Shown in pieces: positions 16,768 through 25,507 of a stretch of DNA of 64,000 nucleotides (the stretch's first letter is position 1; every line of letters starts with the position of its first letter). Under the pieces are notes generated by a model. That model was not told the DNA's origin. It was given only the letters and a program-made list of their open reading frames with translations, and searched no databases. The stretch lies in contig NZ_JAPKNI010000011.1 in the NCBI RefSeq assembly GCF_026343955.1, positions 1 to 64,000 on the forward strand. Direction: 5' to 3'. The translations under genes were made by a program, and so were the position numbers. Origin of the DNA: Kaistia defluvii. Lineage in GTDB: Bacteria > Pseudomonadota > Alphaproteobacteria > Rhizobiales > Kaistiaceae.

Positions 16768-17528
16768 GACGCACGCTCTCGACGCTCGCCTTGCTGCTGC
16801 TCGGCCTGATGCTGATCGGCGCCATATGGCAGCCGCATGATCCCGACGCGGTGAACCTTTCGATGCGCTTCGCGCTCCCCTCGCCGGATCACTGGCTCGG
16901 CACGGATCAGCTCGGCCGAGATGTTCTTTCCCGGCTGATGATCGGGGGATGGCGAACAGCGGTCGTGCTCGGCTGCGTCGCGGCCATCGGCATGATCGGC
17001 GGCACGGTGTTCGGCGTGACGGCGGCCATGCTGGAAGGCTGGCGGGGCGCACTGATCCTCCGAGCGGGCGAGATGTTCATCGTGGTGCCCACGCTGGTCG
17101 TCGCGCTGACGGCGGCGGCCTTGTTCGGCCTCAATCCCGTCACGGCCGGCATGGCGATGGGGCTGGCCGGGATCGGACCCTACACGCTTCTCGCCCATGC
17201 CCTGGCGCGCCGGCTGCTGGCGGAGCCCTTCGTGCAGGCCGCGCGAGCCCTGGGAGTCGGGGGATCCGGACTTCTGCTACGCCATGTCGTGCCGAACATG
17301 ACGCCCGTGCTGTTCGCCCATATCGGCGCCAATGCGGGCCTGGCGGTCACCGCCTATGCGGCGCTCGCCTTCCTGGGCCTCGGCGCCGATCCGTCCAAGC
17401 CGGATTGGGGAGCGATGCTGTTCGAATACCGCATGTTCATCTTCGACCACCCGCTGCTGATGGTCTGGCCCGGCCTCGCCATCGCCATGGTCGCGGCGAC
17501 GCTGAACGCGGTTTTCGATGCGACCTGA
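16764..17528 (+). CDS. ABC importer permease (NikC/DppC type)
   Basis: A 254-aa inner-membrane permease beginning at GTG 16764, overlapping the previous stop. The N-terminal TM (TLALLLLGLMLIGAIW) is followed by HDPDAVNLSMRFALPSPDHWLGTDQLGRDVLSRLM, the hallmark of DppC/NikC proteins, and the EAA-type loop FVQAARALGVGGSGLLLRHVVPN. It is shorter than typical DppC (about 280-300 aa) because it lacks an N-terminal extension. No ATP-binding subunit follows: the operon ends here, convergent with the PepSY gene. Confidence 0.88.
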   Translation: MRRTLSTLALLLLGLMLIGAIWQPHDPDAVNLSMRFALPSPDHWLGTDQLGRDVLSRLMIGGWRTAVVLGCVAAIGMIGGTVFGVTAAMLEGWRGALILRAGEMFIVVPTLVVALTAAALFGLNPVTAGMAMGLAGIGPYTLLAHALARRLLAEPFVQAARALGVGGSGLLLRHVVPNMTPVLFAHIGANAGLAVTAYAALAFLGLGADPSKPDWGAMLFEYRMFIFDHPLLMVWPGLAIAMVAATLNAVFDAT

Positions 17529-17572
17529 GCCGGATGAAGGCGGCGGACAGGAGCGCCCGCCGCTCTCCGTGG

Positions 17573-18997
17573 TTATGCCAGGGCTCGCCTCACACCCGGC
17601 ATCAGCCGCAGCAGCGTGGCATCGATCACGAGTACCGCGAGAATGGCCGCGCCGCCGAGCGGGAACACGATGCCGAGAACGACGACCAGCACGGCCGCTC
17701 CCTTCCAGAACGGCACATCACCCGGTCGAGGTGGCGCGGCCAGCCGTCCTGCCCCGCTGGGCCTGCGCTTCCACCACATGACCAAGCCCGAGATGGATAG
17801 GCCCAGCACCGAGAGGCAAAAGACGGTGTTGAGGACGAAGTTCCAGACGCCCAGGTCTCCCTCGTGGAACGCTATGCCCCAGGCCATCGCCTTGGCGTAG
17901 GGTGAGTAGTCCGCATAGCGGATATCGGCCAGCACATTGCCCGTGAACCGGTCGATGTGCATCGTCCGGTCGGCTGCCGGGTTCGGCCCGTCATTCGACA
18001 TGCTGTCGTGGCTGATCGTCCAGACGCCGGCATCCCCCTTCGGCAGATTGATCTGGAAGCGCCCGACAAAGCCGAGGCTGCGCGCGAACGCCGCCACCGA
18101 GTCGAGATCCACCGCGCCGTCGATGGCGGTCTTGCCCTCAAGCGATCCGGAGGCGGGCATCGGCGTTTGTTCGAGCCCCCATGGCACCTCTTTGGCGTCG
18201 CCATGGTTCATGCCCGCATGCACGTCGTCGGATAAGGGCAGGTTGTCCCACTTCTCAGCGGGGAAGGTCGACCATGCCTGAACGACGCGCTCACCCCACA
18301 CCCCGGCCCAACTCAAGCCGGAGATCAGGAAGACGACCAGCATCAGCGAGACCCAGAAGCCGACGACACCGTGCAGCGACTTCCAGAATGTCCTGCCGCG
18401 CGCGGTCAGGCGGGGGACCAACGTGTTTCGCCAAGACGCGCCCCGCCTCGGCCAGTGCAGGTAGAGGCCGCTTGCCACCATGATGAGGCCGAGGCTGGCG
18501 GCAATTTCGATCAGCCGGTCTCCAAAGGCACCCAACAGCAGCGTGCCGTGGATCTTGTTGGCCAGGTCGTAGGCCCCGGCCCGCCACGGGAACGTGTGGA
18601 GCACTTCGCCCGTATGAGGGTCCAGCGCCACCCCGGTGTTGCCGGCCTCCGTGGCGACCGAGAATACGGCCACTCGGTCCGGGGCGAGCGGCTCGACATA
18701 TTGAACAGCGCGGCCGCCTAGGACCGCCGTCTCGGCAGCCGTCTGGAGCGTGCTGAGAGCCAGCGTCTGCCCGGCCGGTTGCACGGCCATGCGCTCGGCA
18801 CCGAGGCCGGCCATCCAGGAGATCCAGAGCATGACCATGCCGGTAGTCGCCAGCATGATCAGGAACGGGATGACATAGAGCCCGGCATAGAAGTGCCAGC
18901 GCCAGGCGATGAAGTAGAACTTGTTGGCAGAAAGTGGCTGTGCAGCCGCCTCCGCCGACCCGCCGGCGCGAACCGGGGAAAGTGTCGTATCGGTCAT
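17573..18997 (-). CDS. PepSY-associated TM helix protein
   Basis: A 474-aa inner-membrane protein of the PiuB/PepSY_TM family. It has TM1 near residues 35-60 (FYAGLYVIPFLIMLATTGMVMLWISWM), a periplasmic PepSY-like region, a TM around 155-175 (LIEIAASLGLIMVASGLYLHWPRR), a TM about 200-222, a second periplasmic domain and two closing TMs (VFCLSVLGLSISGLVMWWKRRP, AAVLVVVLGIVFPLGGAAILAVLVI). Members are linked to metal or siderophore reduction and copper operons. Last gene of the cluster DUF2946-PCuAC-SCO-PepSY, starting 14 bp after the SCO gene, so probably part of copper handling. Confidence 0.88.
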   Translation of the reverse strand: MTDTTLSPVRAGGSAEAAAQPLSANKFYFIAWRWHFYAGLYVIPFLIMLATTGMVMLWISWMAGLGAERMAVQPAGQTLALSTLQTAAETAVLGGRAVQYVEPLAPDRVAVFSVATEAGNTGVALDPHTGEVLHTFPWRAGAYDLANKIHGTLLLGAFGDRLIEIAASLGLIMVASGLYLHWPRRGASWRNTLVPRLTARGRTFWKSLHGVVGFWVSLMLVVFLISGLSWAGVWGERVVQAWSTFPAEKWDNLPLSDDVHAGMNHGDAKEVPWGLEQTPMPASGSLEGKTAIDGAVDLDSVAAFARSLGFVGRFQINLPKGDAGVWTISHDSMSNDGPNPAADRTMHIDRFTGNVLADIRYADYSPYAKAMAWGIAFHEGDLGVWNFVLNTVFCLSVLGLSISGLVMWWKRRPSGAGRLAAPPRPGDVPFWKGAAVLVVVLGIVFPLGGAAILAVLVIDATLLRLMPGVRRALA

Positions 18998-19011
18998 GAT
19001 TTCCCTCGGTC

Positions 19012-19638
19012 TCAGGCGCCGGCGATCAGCCGCTTCAGCTTTTCGAGCATGGTGTCGCGGCCCTCGCCATAGGCGAGCGTGCCAACGAACTTGCCGTCCT
19101 TGTCCATGAGATAGACGGAAGCGGTGTGGTCGATGGTGTAATCCCCCCCCTCGACCGGAACGCGCTTGTAGTAGACGCGGTAAGCCTTGGTGACGGCGTC
19201 GATCTCGGCCTCCGTCCCCGACAAGCCCTGGATATGGCTATCGAAAGCGGAGGTGTAGCCCGCCAGTTCCTTCGGCCCGTCACGCTCCCAGTCAACGGAG
19301 ACGAACGCGAAGTTCATCTTCTCGGCCTCCGGGCCCAGTTCCTTGATCAGGCCCGACAACTCGTAGAGCGTGGTGGGGCACACCTCCGGACAGAAGGTGA
19401 AGCCGAAGAACATGGCCGTGGGCTTGCCGCGGAAGTCGGCTTCGGTGACCGGCTTGCCATCGCCCCGGGTGAGCTTGAAAGGGCCGCCAATACTGGCGAC
19501 CCCCGTGGTGCTCTGTGCGGTGCCGCTCAGCCCCGGCGCCGCCTGGCGGGAATTCACGAGCGCCGTGAATCCGACCAGCGTGACGGCTACCGCGAAGAGC
19601 CCGCCGGCGATCAGGCCAATGTGGCGAGGGCGCATCAA
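19012..19638 (-). CDS. SCO1/SenC family copper chaperone
   Basis: A 208-aa membrane-anchored thioredoxin-fold protein for copper delivery to the CuA centre of cytochrome oxidase. It has an N-terminal anchor (IGLIAGGLFAVAVTLVGFTAL), the copper-binding FGFTFCPEVCPTTLYE (CxxxC) and the conserved His in IDHTASVYLMD. The SVDWERDGP segment is typical of the family. It overlaps the upstream PCu(A)C gene by four bases (ATGA), so the two are coupled; PCu(A)C is the known partner that loads oxidase copper. Confidence 0.95.
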   Translation of the reverse strand: MMRPRHIGLIAGGLFAVAVTLVGFTALVNSRQAAPGLSGTAQSTTGVASIGGPFKLTRGDGKPVTEADFRGKPTAMFFGFTFCPEVCPTTLYELSGLIKELGPEAEKMNFAFVSVDWERDGPKELAGYTSAFDSHIQGLSGTEAEIDAVTKAYRVYYKRVPVEGGDYTIDHTASVYLMDKDGKFVGTLAYGEGRDTMLEKLKRLIAGA

Positions 19639-20198
19639 TGCTTCCCCCCATGCCCGGAGCCATGATTGCCTGGCTCGTCATCGCCCGCGCCCGCCGGCGC
19701 TTGAGCCGCATGACCATGCTGGGCGCCATGGGCACCATGGTCCATCGCCGGAGCGCCGAGTGCACCGGCCGCCAGTTCCACATCGACCGTGCCGGCATGC
19801 TCGAAACGGAGCGTGACGGGAATCTTCGCCCCTTCGCGGATCGGTTCCTTGAGGTCGATCAGCATCAGATGGAAGCTGCCCGGCTCCAGCTTGACGGTTT
19901 CACCCGGCGGCAGCGCAAGGCCATCGGCAAGCTCGCGCATCTTCATCACACCATCGGTCACTTCCATGGTGTGGACCTCGACGCGGCCGGAAGCCGAGGA
20001 AGAGCCCCCCATCAAGCGGTCCGCGGTTTGGCCGCGGTTGGTGAGGGTCAGGTATCCTCCGCCTGCACGCGCGGCAGGCGGCGTGGCGCGGGTCCAGGGA
20101 TGGCCGATTTCGATGTCGCCGACCTTGTAGTCGTGGGCGAAGGCGGAAGGAGCGGCCAGCAGGACGACAGCCGCGAGAAGGCGCGAAAAGGTTCGCAT
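19635..20198 (-). CDS. Periplasmic copper chaperone PCu(A)C with His-rich tail
   Basis: A 187-aa exported protein with signal peptide MRTFSRLLAAVVLLAAPSAFA. The mature domain holds the copper motif: VEVHTMEVTDGVMKM, then FHLMLIDLKEP (H-x-M...M...H-x-M). The C-terminus carries a His/Gly tail (MDHGAHGAQHGHAAQ and HGSGHGGKH), an extra metal-binding region found in some homologues. The ATG at 20198 is preceded by GGAGATCA; an upstream in-frame ATG at 20219 lacks this. It is translationally coupled to the SCO gene. Confidence 0.94.
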   Translation of the reverse strand: MRTFSRLLAAVVLLAAPSAFAHDYKVGDIEIGHPWTRATPPAARAGGGYLTLTNRGQTADRLMGGSSSASGRVEVHTMEVTDGVMKMRELADGLALPPGETVKLEPGSFHLMLIDLKEPIREGAKIPVTLRFEHAGTVDVELAAGALGAPAMDHGAHGAQHGHAAQAPAGAGDDEPGNHGSGHGGKH

Positions 20199-20262
20199 GA
20201 TTGATCTCCAAATACGCAAGAGCAGCCGGCGCGCGCATGCGGGCCAGCCATGGGGTCAGGCG

Positions 20263-20655
20263 TCAGATGGAGAGCGGGGGCGGTCCCCGGGCTTCGGGAA
20301 CCAGTCTGGTTTCGGAGGGCGGCCCCCGGACCGTGCCGGCGGGGCGCCATTTTGCGGGCCGAACCTCGACCTTGAAGCCGAAAACCACGGGGGAAGACGG
20401 CAGCAGGGGGCCGAGGGTGCTGGCCGCCTGGCACAGGGTCGAGCAGCAGTCGCGCGCCAGGGCCTTGATCGGGTCCTCATCGCTCGCCCCGCCAAGCGGA
20501 GAACAGAGGATGAAGCGAGGGCCTGCTTCGGAAACGGCCATCGCCGTCTGGGCGTAGGCCGAGATCAAGCCTTGCGAAAGCAGCAGATAGACGACGCCGA
20601 CCGCCAGAAGGGCAGTCTTCAGCTCTTGCCAGATGAGCTTGCGCATCGCGTCCAT
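20263..20655 (-). CDS. DUF2946-like small secreted/membrane protein
   Basis: A 130-aa protein with a hydrophobic N-terminal segment (LKTALLAVGVVYLLLSQGLISAYA), followed by FILCSPLGG and a Cys-rich patch (ARDCCSTLCQAA). This outline matches the DUF2946 proteins often found beside copper genes; function unknown, with metal binding by the cysteines plausible. It is first in the copper cluster, 64 bp before the PCu(A)C start. An alternative start is the ATG at 20646. The region 20656-21047 upstream (about 390 bp) shows only a GC-rich hairpin near 20821-20842 and the ars operator at its right end. Confidence 0.65.
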   Translation of the reverse strand: MDAMRKLIWQELKTALLAVGVVYLLLSQGLISAYAQTAMAVSEAGPRFILCSPLGGASDEDPIKALARDCCSTLCQAASTLGPLLPSSPVVFGFKVEVRPAKWRPAGTVRGPPSETRLVPEARGPPPLSI

Positions 20656-21020
20656 GGATCGCTGATCGCATACCGCCCGGGTTTTGTCACCGCGACAATT
20701 GCCCTCCGGAAAGGCGAACTCCGGGGCCGTCTCTTCCCGTCAGAAGAATTCGGGTGCCGCCCGAAATTCCCTCATACGACATCCCCGACCCTCTCGCGGG
20801 ATCTGACCGGCCGGCGGGGAGCCCCCTCCTCGAGACGGAGGGGACTCGTCGCAGCCGATGCGTTCGCCGTCTCGCCCCCGGGCCATAGGGTCGAGACCAG
20901 GCGAGGCAAAACACGGGGGACGCCGAGCGCCATGGCTGGCAGGTCGCCGCCACGTTCGAGAATCCACCGGATACCGCCGATCCGTGGGCCTTGCCTGAAC
21001 GGCCCGGATTCGCTATCCGT

Positions 21021-21050
21021 CATTTCAACATCTCTTGAGAGGTCGAAATG
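21021..21050. promoter_or_regulatory. ArsR operator overlapping the arsR start
   Basis: An imperfect 30-bp palindrome runs from CATTTC (21021-21026) to GAAATG (21045-21050), with inner arms TCTC (21031-21034) and GAGA (21037-21040). It covers the AGAGG ribosome-binding site and the ATG. This arrangement fits repression of the ars operon by its own ArsR. Confidence 0.65.
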
Positions 21051-21383
21051 GACGAGACACAGGCCCTGAATGCCTTTGCGGCACTGTCGCAGGAGACGAG
21101 GCTCCAGATCGTGCGGCTGCTGGTCAAGGCCGGGCCGGACGGGCTCGCCGCCGGGGTCATCGGCGAGGCTGTCGGCGCGTCGTCGTCCAAGGCCTCGTTC
21201 CACCTGAGCCATCTGGAACAGGCGGGGCTGATCACCTCCCGGCGCGAATCCCGCTCGATCCTCTACAGCGCCGCCTATCCCGCCCTGGCCGGCCTGGTCG
21301 GCTTTCTGATGCGCGACTGCTGCCAGGGACATCCGGAAGTGTGCGAACCGGCCATGGCGGCGCTTGCCGCCTGCGCCTGCTGA
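21048..21383 (+). CDS. arsR: ArsR-family arsenic-responsive repressor
   Basis: A 111-aa winged-helix metalloregulator. It has an N-terminal LNAFAALSQETRLQIVRLLV, recognition helix SSSKASFHLSHLEQAGLI and the wing SRRESRSILY. The As(III) site is likely at the C-terminus, where DCCQGHPEVC supplies Cys91, Cys92 and Cys99. This resembles the C-terminal site of Acidithiobacillus-type ArsR rather than the helix alpha-3 CVC site of plasmid R773 ArsR. First gene of the ars operon; its start lies inside the operator palindrome. Confidence 0.92.
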   Translation: MDETQALNAFAALSQETRLQIVRLLVKAGPDGLAAGVIGEAVGASSSKASFHLSHLEQAGLITSRRESRSILYSAAYPALAGLVGFLMRDCCQGHPEVCEPAMAALAACAC

Positions 21384-21389
21384 AGCGCC

Positions 21390-22223
21390 ATGTCCATGAC
21401 CTTCGTCATCTATCACAACCCCGAATGCGGCACCTCGCGCAACACCCTCGCCCTGTTGCGCAGCGTGGGGGTCGAAGCCCGCGTCGTCGAATATCTCAAG
21501 ACGCCGCCGAGCCGCGCGGAACTCGCCGCTCTGGTCTCCCGCATGGGGCTGGCCGTACGCGACGTGATCCGCCAGAAGGGCACGCCCTATGCCGCGCTTG
21601 GCCTGGACGATCCAGCCTTGGGCGACGACGCTCTGCTCGACGCGATGATCGCGCATCCCATCCTGATCAACCGGCCCATCGTGGTGGGTCCCGCGGGCGT
21701 GAGACTGTGCCGGCCGTCCGACATCGTGTTCGACCTTCTGCCATCCGGCGTCACGACCGCGCTCCTGAAGGAGGAAGGCGTGCCCTTCCTGGTCGACGAA
21801 CGGGTGCCCGGGGACGCCCCAGGCTTCGTCGGCGCCCTGCAAGCCGCCGCCCTTCCCATCGACGACCTCGCGGAGCCCGGCCGGACCTTCTTCGCCTACC
21901 GGACGGCGGCCGGCGATCTCGTCGGCTTTGGCGGCTATGAGGCGCTCGGCCGGAACGCGCTGCTGCGGTCCATCGTCGTCCTGCCCGCGTGGCGCGCCCA
22001 GGCGCTTGGCCGCAACCTCGTGGCGCTGCTGCAGCGACGCGCCTTTGACGAGGGCGCCCGAGAGGCATGGGTGCTGACAGGCGCGGCCGCGCCCTTCTTC
22101 GAGACGATCGGCTTCAAGCCAACGGCACGGGGCGAGGCGCCGGCCTCCATCCTCGCGACCCGCCAGGCCACCCGCCTGTGCCCGGCCGACGCCCGCCTTC
22201 TCACCCGCACCATCCAATTCTAG
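21390..22223 (+). CDS. arsC: Arsenate reductase fused to an ArsN2-type acetyltransferase
   Basis: A 277-aa fusion. Residues about 1-140 are a glutaredoxin-dependent Ars[12 protein letters not shown] with catalytic Cys13, [12 protein letters not shown], and [19 protein letters not shown]. Residues about 145-277 are a GNAT domain of the ArsN2 type: [46 protein letters not shown] and [14 protein letters not shown]. Fused arsC-arsN2 genes are known in alphaproteobacteria; the GNAT half probably acetylates an arsenical, but the substrate is not shown here. It starts six bases after arsR. Confidence 0.92.
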   Translation: MSMTFVIYHNPECGTSRNTLALLRSVGVEARVVEYLKTPPSRAELAALVSRMGLAVRDVIRQKGTPYAALGLDDPALGDDALLDAMIAHPILINRPIVVGPAGVRLCRPSDIVFDLLPSGVTTALLKEEGVPFLVDERVPGDAPGFVGALQAAALPIDDLAEPGRTFFAYRTAAGDLVGFGGYEALGRNALLRSIVVLPAWRAQALGRNLVALLQRRAFDEGAREAWVLTGAAAPFFETIGFKPTARGEAPASILATRQATRLCPADARLLTRTIQF

Positions 22224-22234
22224 AGGCTGCGCCC

Positions 22235-23293
22235 GTGACCATCTTCGAACGCTATCTCACCCTGTGGGTAGCCCTCTGCATCGTCGCCGGCATCGCCCTC
22301 GGCCATGTCATGCCGGGTGTCTTCCAGGCCATCGGCGCGGCCGAAATCGCCAAGGTCAACCTGCCGGTCGCGGTGCTGATCTGGCTCATGATCATCCCCA
22401 TGCTGCTGCGGATCGACTTCGCGGCGCTCGGACAGGTCGGACGATACTGGCGCGGCATCGGCGTCACGCTCTTCATCAACTGGGCCATCAAGCCCTTTTC
22501 CATGGCGCTGCTCGGCTGGCTGTTCATCGGCTGGCTGTTTCGCCCGCTCCTGCCGGCCGACCAGATCGACAGCTATATCGCGGGGCTGATCATCCTCGCC
22601 GCCGCGCCCTGCACCGCCATGGTGTTCGTCTGGTCGAACCTGACCAGGGGCGAACCGGTCTTCACGCTGTCGCAGGTGGCGCTCAACGATGCCATCATGG
22701 TCGTCGCCTTCGCGCCCATTGTCGGCCTGCTGCTCGGACTGTCGGCCATCACGGTGCCCTGGGGCACGCTGCTGCTGTCGGTGGCGCTCTACATCGTCGT
22801 GCCGGTGCTCATCGCCCAGATCGCCCGTCGCCGGCTGATCGCCAAGGGTGGGGAAACGGCCCTGGCGCAGGCCCTGCGGCGCCTGGGTCCGGTCTCTCTG
22901 ATGGCCCTGCTCGCGACGCTGGTGCTGCTGTTCGGGTTCCAGGGCGAACAGATCCTCGCACAACCGCTGATCATCGCCCTGCTCGCGGTCCCGATCCTGA
23001 TCCAGGTCTATTTCAACGCCGGACTCGCCTACTGGCTCAACCGCGCCACGGGCGAGGCGCATTGCGTGGCCGGCCCCTCGGCGCTGATCGGCGCGTCCAA
23101 CTTCTTCGAACTGGCGGTTGCCGCAGCCATCAGCCTGTTCGGCTTTCACTCGGGTGCGGCGCTCGCAACCGTCGTCGGCGTCCTGATCGAGGTGCCGGTG
23201 ATGCTCTCGGTGGTCTGGATCGTCAACCGTTCGAAAGGCTGGTACGAGCGTGGCCCGCTCGTCCGCCCCGCGCTTGCGGAGAAGCGGACATGA
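22235..23293 (+). CDS. acr3: ACR3-family arsenite efflux permease
   Basis: A 352-aa inner-membrane transporter of the BASS/ACR3 family with about ten TMs, exporting As(OH)3. Visible features are [17 protein letters not shown], the conserved cysteine in [19 protein letters not shown] (required for transport in ACR3), [17 protein letters not shown] and a C-terminal [17 protein letters not shown]. The start is GTG at 22235, eleven bases after the arsC-arsN2 stop and after a GAGG-like site; upstream in-frame sequence is a shadow of the previous gene. It overlaps arsH by four bases. Confidence 0.95.
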   Translation: MTIFERYLTLWVALCIVAGIALGHVMPGVFQAIGAAEIAKVNLPVAVLIWLMIIPMLLRIDFAALGQVGRYWRGIGVTLFINWAIKPFSMALLGWLFIGWLFRPLLPADQIDSYIAGLIILAAAPCTAMVFVWSNLTRGEPVFTLSQVALNDAIMVVAFAPIVGLLLGLSAITVPWGTLLLSVALYIVVPVLIAQIARRRLIAKGGETALAQALRRLGPVSLMALLATLVLLFGFQGEQILAQPLIIALLAVPILIQVYFNAGLAYWLNRATGEAHCVAGPSALIGASNFFELAVAAAISLFGFHSGAALATVVGVLIEVPVMLSVVWIVNRSKGWYERGPLVRPALAEKRT

Positions 23294-24006
23294 TCGCCAC
23301 CCTGCCCAACGTCGCCGCCGACCTGCTCCAAGCTCCCGGCTCGGACAAGCCGCGGACGACGGTCTCCACGCATCGCCCCCGCATCCTCCTGCTCTACGGC
23401 TCGCTGCGCGAACGCTCCTACAGCCGGTTCCTGACGCTGGAGGCGGCGCGGCTGCTGCAGCATCTCGGCGCGGAAACACGGGTGTTCGATCCGCACGGCC
23501 TGCCGCTTCCGGACGCGACGGCCGCCGACCACCCCAAGGTCCGGGAACTGCGTGAACTGGCGCTCTGGTCGGAGGGGCAGGTCTGGACCAGCCCGGAGCG
23601 GCACGGCGCGATGAGCGCGGTCATGAAGGCGCAGATCGACTGGATCCCGCTTTCGGTCGGTGCCGTCAGGCCAACGCAGGGACGGACCCTCGCGGTGATG
23701 CAGGTGTCGGGCGGCTCGCAATCGTTCAACGCCGTCAACCAGCTTCGCGTGCTCGGCCGCTGGATGCGCATGATCACCATCCCGAACCAGTCCTCGGTCG
23801 CCAAGGCGTTCCAGGAATTCGACGAGGCCGGCCGCATGCGCCCGTCGAGCTATTATGACCGGGTCGTCGACGTGATGGAGGAACTGGTCAAGTTCACGCT
23901 GCTGACGCGGGATGTCTCGCCCTATCTGACCGACCGCTACAGCGAGCGAAAGGAGGCGGCCGAGGCCCTGGAGGCGCGCCTCTCGCTTGGCACGGCCGTG
24001 CGATGA
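23290..24006 (+). CDS. arsH: Arsenical resistance flavoprotein ArsH
   Basis: A 238-aa NADPH-dependent FMN oxidoreductase that oxidises trivalent (methyl)arsenicals. It has the flavin-binding [68 protein letters not shown] and [15 protein letters not shown], all typical of ArsH. Its ATG overlaps the acr3 stop (ATGA). Last gene of the arsR-arsC/N2-acr3-arsH operon. Confidence 0.96.
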   Translation: MIATLPNVAADLLQAPGSDKPRTTVSTHRPRILLLYGSLRERSYSRFLTLEAARLLQHLGAETRVFDPHGLPLPDATAADHPKVRELRELALWSEGQVWTSPERHGAMSAVMKAQIDWIPLSVGAVRPTQGRTLAVMQVSGGSQSFNAVNQLRVLGRWMRMITIPNQSSVAKAFQEFDEAGRMRPSSYYDRVVDVMEELVKFTLLTRDVSPYLTDRYSERKEAAEALEARLSLGTAVR

Positions 24007-24144
24007 CATCTGACGACCTCGCGGCGCTGCCGGGATCCGAGATGCCGCCGGGCGCGGGCCGGCCCGGCGTTTGAAAAGCCCGACGCGCGGACAGAAGTGG
24101 CCGCAACCTCCCGCCCTCTCCCGTTGCCGCCCAGGATGTCCCGA

Positions 24145-24765
24145 TCAGAGACGCTCGATAAGAAGGCTCGCCAGCGCCCCAACGCCGAAGGCGATGAGGA
24201 CCGCGCCGGACGCCCAGCGAACCCAGCGCGCGAACCCTTCCGGCAGCCGGCGGTGCGCGATCGCCACCGAGCCGCTCAGCAAGACCCACCAGGCCAGGGA
24301 GCCGAGAAACACGCCGGCCACCACGGTGAGCGCGTCCGATCCCTCCTCTGCCAGGCCGAGCCCCGCGAACATCGCCGCGAAGGACAGGATCGTCATCGGA
24401 TTGGCGAGGGTCAACGCGAAGGTTGCCACCGAGGTGCCGAGGAGATCCCTCGCGCCGACGCTGACAGCGCCGGGGGCCGATCGGGATTGCAGGCTCTTCC
24501 AACCGAGCCAGATCAGAAAGAGGCCGCCGACCAGGCGCAACGGGCCGCTGATCCCGCTCAAGGCCGCGGAAAAGGCCGCGAAGCCCAGCGCCGCCAAACT
24601 GGCATACAATCCATCGGCAAGCGCCGTGCCGAGTCCGCCGGCCAGGCCGGCCCAGAAGCCTCGTTCCAGCGTGCGGCTGATGCACAGCGCGCCGATCGGC
24701 CCGAGCGGGGCGGCGACCGCGAGTCCGAGCAGCAGGCTCTTGCCGAACAGCGCGGGATCAAACAT
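24145..24765 (-). CDS. LysE/RhtB-family exporter
   Basis: A 206-aa membrane protein with about six TMs exporting amino acids or related compounds. The N-terminal LLLGLAVAAPLGPIGALCISRTLERGFWAGLAGGLGTALADGLYA is the LysE signature; FALTLANPMTILSFAAMFAGLG follows. The ATG at 24765 gives the standard length and overlaps the upstream Lrp-type stop by eight bases; an in-frame ATG at 24795 is less likely. Cotranscription with an Lrp/AsnC regulator is the usual arrangement and suggests amino-acid-induced export. Confidence 0.92.
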   Translation of the reverse strand: MFDPALFGKSLLLGLAVAAPLGPIGALCISRTLERGFWAGLAGGLGTALADGLYASLAALGFAAFSAALSGISGPLRLVGGLFLIWLGWKSLQSRSAPGAVSVGARDLLGTSVATFALTLANPMTILSFAAMFAGLGLAEEGSDALTVVAGVFLGSLAWWVLLSGSVAIAHRRLPEGFARWVRWASGAVLIAFGVGALASLLIERL

Positions 24766-25216
24766 GCCGGGGTTCCGTCGGGTCGAAGGGTCCATCGACG
24801 ACGGAGGACAGCGCGATCACCGTTTCGCTGCGCGCGATGAACCTGGCGGCTTTGAGCTCCGAGAGGAACGCCTCGAGTTCGGGGAGCGAGCCGACATGAA
24901 CCTTCACGATATAGGACCAGGGTCCCGTCACATGATGGCATTCGGCGATGGTGGCCTGCGACCGGGCAAAAGCCCGGAACCCCGCCTCGTCAGCCTCGGC
25001 GGCAAGCGCGATCCAGACAAAGGCCAGGATGGGTTTGCCGAAGGCGGCGGGATCGGCGTCGACCGTGAATTTGCGGATCGCGCCGCTGGCCGCGAGGCGC
25101 CGGATCCGCTCATTCACCGCGGACGCCGACAATCCCACGGCGGCGCCGATATCAGAGAGCGAGCGACGCGCATCCTCGGCAAGAAGATTCGATATTTTGC
25201 GGTCAAGCTCATCCAT
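24758..25216 (-). CDS. Lrp/AsnC-family transcriptional regulator
   Basis: A 152-aa regulator with an N-terminal HTH (MDELDRKISNLLAEDARRSLSDIG, then VGLSASAVNERIRRLAASGAI) and a C-terminal RAM/ligand domain (VWIALAAEADEAGF, ECHHVTGPWSYIVKVHVGS, SETVIALSSVV). The ATG at 25216 begins the HTH directly; upstream in-frame residues are not conserved. It overlaps the LysE-type exporter gene and probably controls it in response to an amino acid. Region 25217-25507 upstream shows no gene. Confidence 0.94.
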   Translation of the reverse strand: MDELDRKISNLLAEDARRSLSDIGAAVGLSASAVNERIRRLAASGAIRKFTVDADPAAFGKPILAFVWIALAAEADEAGFRAFARSQATIAECHHVTGPWSYIVKVHVGSLPELEAFLSELKAARFIARSETVIALSSVVDGPFDPTEPRHV

Positions 25217-25507
25217 GGCCGCAAAATCATCTGATTCTTTCCATGAAGTCAATAAATTGTGCGCACTACATGAGAGTGACCCCGGCTCCTCGTCTTTGGG
25301 TCGGAGACTGCGCATCGCGCCCCCGTCGCCCGGGGCCGGCGGAGGGCCCCGTCCGGGTTCACCTCCCCTTGAAGCGCCCTCGGCATCGTCGCGCAGAAGA
25401 GGTGGACGACCTGGTTTTGAGATTGGCTTTTGGGCGCCGCGCGGATCTACTTGGCCCAAGGCTCAACCGACGCTGCTGGGGTTCCCAGGGACAAGACTTT
25501 CTACGAT

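Noticed and set aside
17540-17566. GCGGCGG/CCGCCGC hairpin between the convergent permease and PepSY genes
   Set aside because: Could be a terminator, but there is no T-run on either strand and the arms are simple GC repeats, so support is too weak.
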